Assembly (NCBI GenBank): GCA_031256125.1
Contig: JAIRRE010000217.1
Span: 1 to 6,214, forward strand
Reading direction: 5' to 3'
Length of the DNA stretch: 6,214 nucleotides
Source: Burkholderiaceae bacterium
GTDB lineage: Bacteria > Pseudomonadota > Gammaproteobacteria > Burkholderiales > Burkholderiaceae_C
The notes under the pieces were generated by a model. It ran no database searches. It was not told where the DNA came from and saw nothing but the letters and a program-made list of their open reading frames with translations. Positions 5,154 through 6,214 of the stretch are shown in pieces (the stretch's first letter is position 1; each line of letters starts with the position of its first letter). Both the position numbers and the translations under genes were made by a program.

Positions 5154-6214
5154 ACGCAGCTACCACCGCCGCCGTCGCTCCCCGTCCGCTGGAGGGCATT
5201 ACCGTAGTCAGCTTCGAGCACGCCATCGCCGCGCCGTTCTGCACCCGGCAACTGGCCGACATGGGCGCGCGCGTCATCAAGATCGAGCGCCCCGGCGGAG
5301 GCGATTTCGCCCGCCGCTACGACGAGCGAGTGCGGGGGCTGGCATCGCATTTCGTGTGGACCAACCGCTCCAAAGAAAGCCTGACGCTCAACCTCAAGCA
5401 CCCGGCGGCGCAGGGCATTCTGGAACGCCTGCTGGCCAGCGCCGACGTGCTGGTACAAAACCTCGCCCCCGGCGCGGCGGCGCGGCACGGCCTGTCATTC
5501 GATGCGCTGCACCCGGCCCACCCGCGGCTGATCGTGTGCGACATCTCCGGTTATGGCGAGGGCGGCCCGTATCAGGACAAAAAAGCCTACGACCTGCTGA
5601 TCCAGAGCGAAAGCGGCTTTGTCTCGGTCACCGGTTCGCCGGATGCGCCCGCCAAGGCCGGCTGCTCCATTTCCGACATCGCTGCCGGCATGTATGCCTA
5701 TTCCGGTATCCTGAACGCTCTGCTGCTGCGCCAGAAAACCGGCCAGGGCAGCCGCATCGACGTCTCGATGCTCGAAAGCATGGTCGAGTGGATGGGCTAC
5801 CCGATGTATTACGCCTTCGAGGGCGCTCCGCCGCCGCCGCGCACGGGCGCGGCTCACGCCACCATCTACCCCTACGGGCCATTTCCGGTCGGTGATGGCG
5901 GCACCGTCATGCTGGGCCTGCAAAACGAACGTGAATGGCAGGCGTTTTGCAATCAGGTGCTGGGCCAACCCGGACTGGCCGCAGATGAGCGTTTTGCGAT
6001 CAACTCGCGCCGCGCCGCCAACCGCGATGCGCTGCGGGCCATCATCGTCGAGGCTTTTGCCGCGCTGACTTTGGCGCAAGTCACCGAGCAGCTGGAAGCT
6101 GCGCAAATCGCCAATGCCAGCGTCAATGACATGGCCGGCGTGTGGGCGCACCCGCAACTGCGCGCGCGCGACCGTTGGCGCCAGATTGGCAGCCCCAAAG
6201 GCTCTTTGCCTGCG
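5150..6214 (+). CDS. Family III (CaiB/BaiF) CoA-transferase, C-terminus cut by right window edge
   Basis: 355 codons are present without a stop; relatives are usually about 380-410 residues, so roughly 30-50 residues are missing. The fold signatures appear in order: PLEGITVVSFEHAIAAPFCTRQLADMGA (13-40), VIKIERPGGGDFAR (42-55), NRSKESLTLNLK (72-83), DVLVQNLAPGAAARHGL (99-115) and SGYGEGGPY (133-141). Asp148 in KAYDLLIQSESG is the expected catalytic aspartate that forms the CoA-carboxylate mixed anhydride. SISDIAAGMYA (173-183) and GQGSRIDVSMLESMVEWM (198-215) follow. Family III enzymes move CoA between an acyl-CoA donor and a free acid in the cytoplasm, or within a dicarboxylate as in mesaconyl-CoA C1-C4 transferases. 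The ATG overlaps the TGA of the hydratase gene (ATGA), which implies coupled expression. The most likely task is activation of the pathway acid or of an intermediate. The donor and acceptor cannot be told from sequence. Confidence 0.92.
   Translation, partial: MNAATTAAVAPRPLEGITVVSFEHAIAAPFCTRQLADMGARVIKIERPGGGDFARRYDERVRGLASHFVWTNRSKESLTLNLKHPAAQGILERLLASADVLVQNLAPGAAARHGLSFDALHPAHPRLIVCDISGYGEGGPYQDKKAYDLLIQSESGFVSVTGSPDAPAKAGCSISDIAAGMYAYSGILNALLLRQKTGQGSRIDVSMLESMVEWMGYPMYYAFEGAPPPPRTGAAHATIYPYGPFPVGDGGTVMLGLQNEREWQAFCNQVLGQPGLAADERFAINSRRAANRDALRAIIVEAFAALTLAQVTEQLEAAQIANASVNDMAGVWAHPQLRARDRWRQIGSPKGSLPA

Overview
The window is GC-rich (clearly above 60% G+C by eye) and densely coding, with short spacers, overlapping stop and start codons and ATG starts. 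Its protein families are CoA-ester catabolism enzymes. This suggests a catabolically versatile proteobacterium, most plausibly a betaproteobacterium of the Burkholderiales type. That placement is inferred from gene style and content; the window holds no rRNA or other taxonomic marker.

Layout: two divergent gene sets flank a 159-bp intergenic region (1736-1894). Leftward (minus strand) the order is a small Zn-ribbon/OB-fold (DUF35) protein (1735-1316), a thiolase-superfamily protein of the SCP-x/lipid-transfer type (1332-142), and the N-terminus of an acyl-CoA dehydrogenase (ACAD) that runs off the left edge (128-1). The first two overlap by 17 bp and the third follows after 13 bp. Rightward (plus strand) the order is two adjacent, dissimilar ACADs (1895-3085 and 3097-4254), a FAS1/HTD2-type hot-dog dehydratase or hydratase (4314-5153), and a family III (CaiB/BaiF) CoA-transferase (5150-6214) that runs off the right edge. 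The last two share an ATGA overlap.

How the genes could work together (inference): the CoA-transferase activates a carboxylic acid, the ACADs introduce an alpha,beta double bond, the HTD2-type protein hydrates it, and the thiolase-like/DUF35 pair cleaves the carbon chain. Two features stand out. The paired ACADs divide the usual FAD- and substrate-binding motifs between them, as in the two-subunit alpha2beta2 ACADs of sterol side-chain catabolism. The thiolase-like protein lacks the catalytic cysteines and sits beside a DUF35 protein, as Ltp2-type retro-aldolases do. The locus therefore looks like a beta-oxidation-like route that may end in retro-aldol cleavage. The substrate cannot be read from the sequence.

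No mobile element, CRISPR array, tRNA, rRNA or convincing terminator was seen. There is no gene-free stretch longer than 300 bases.
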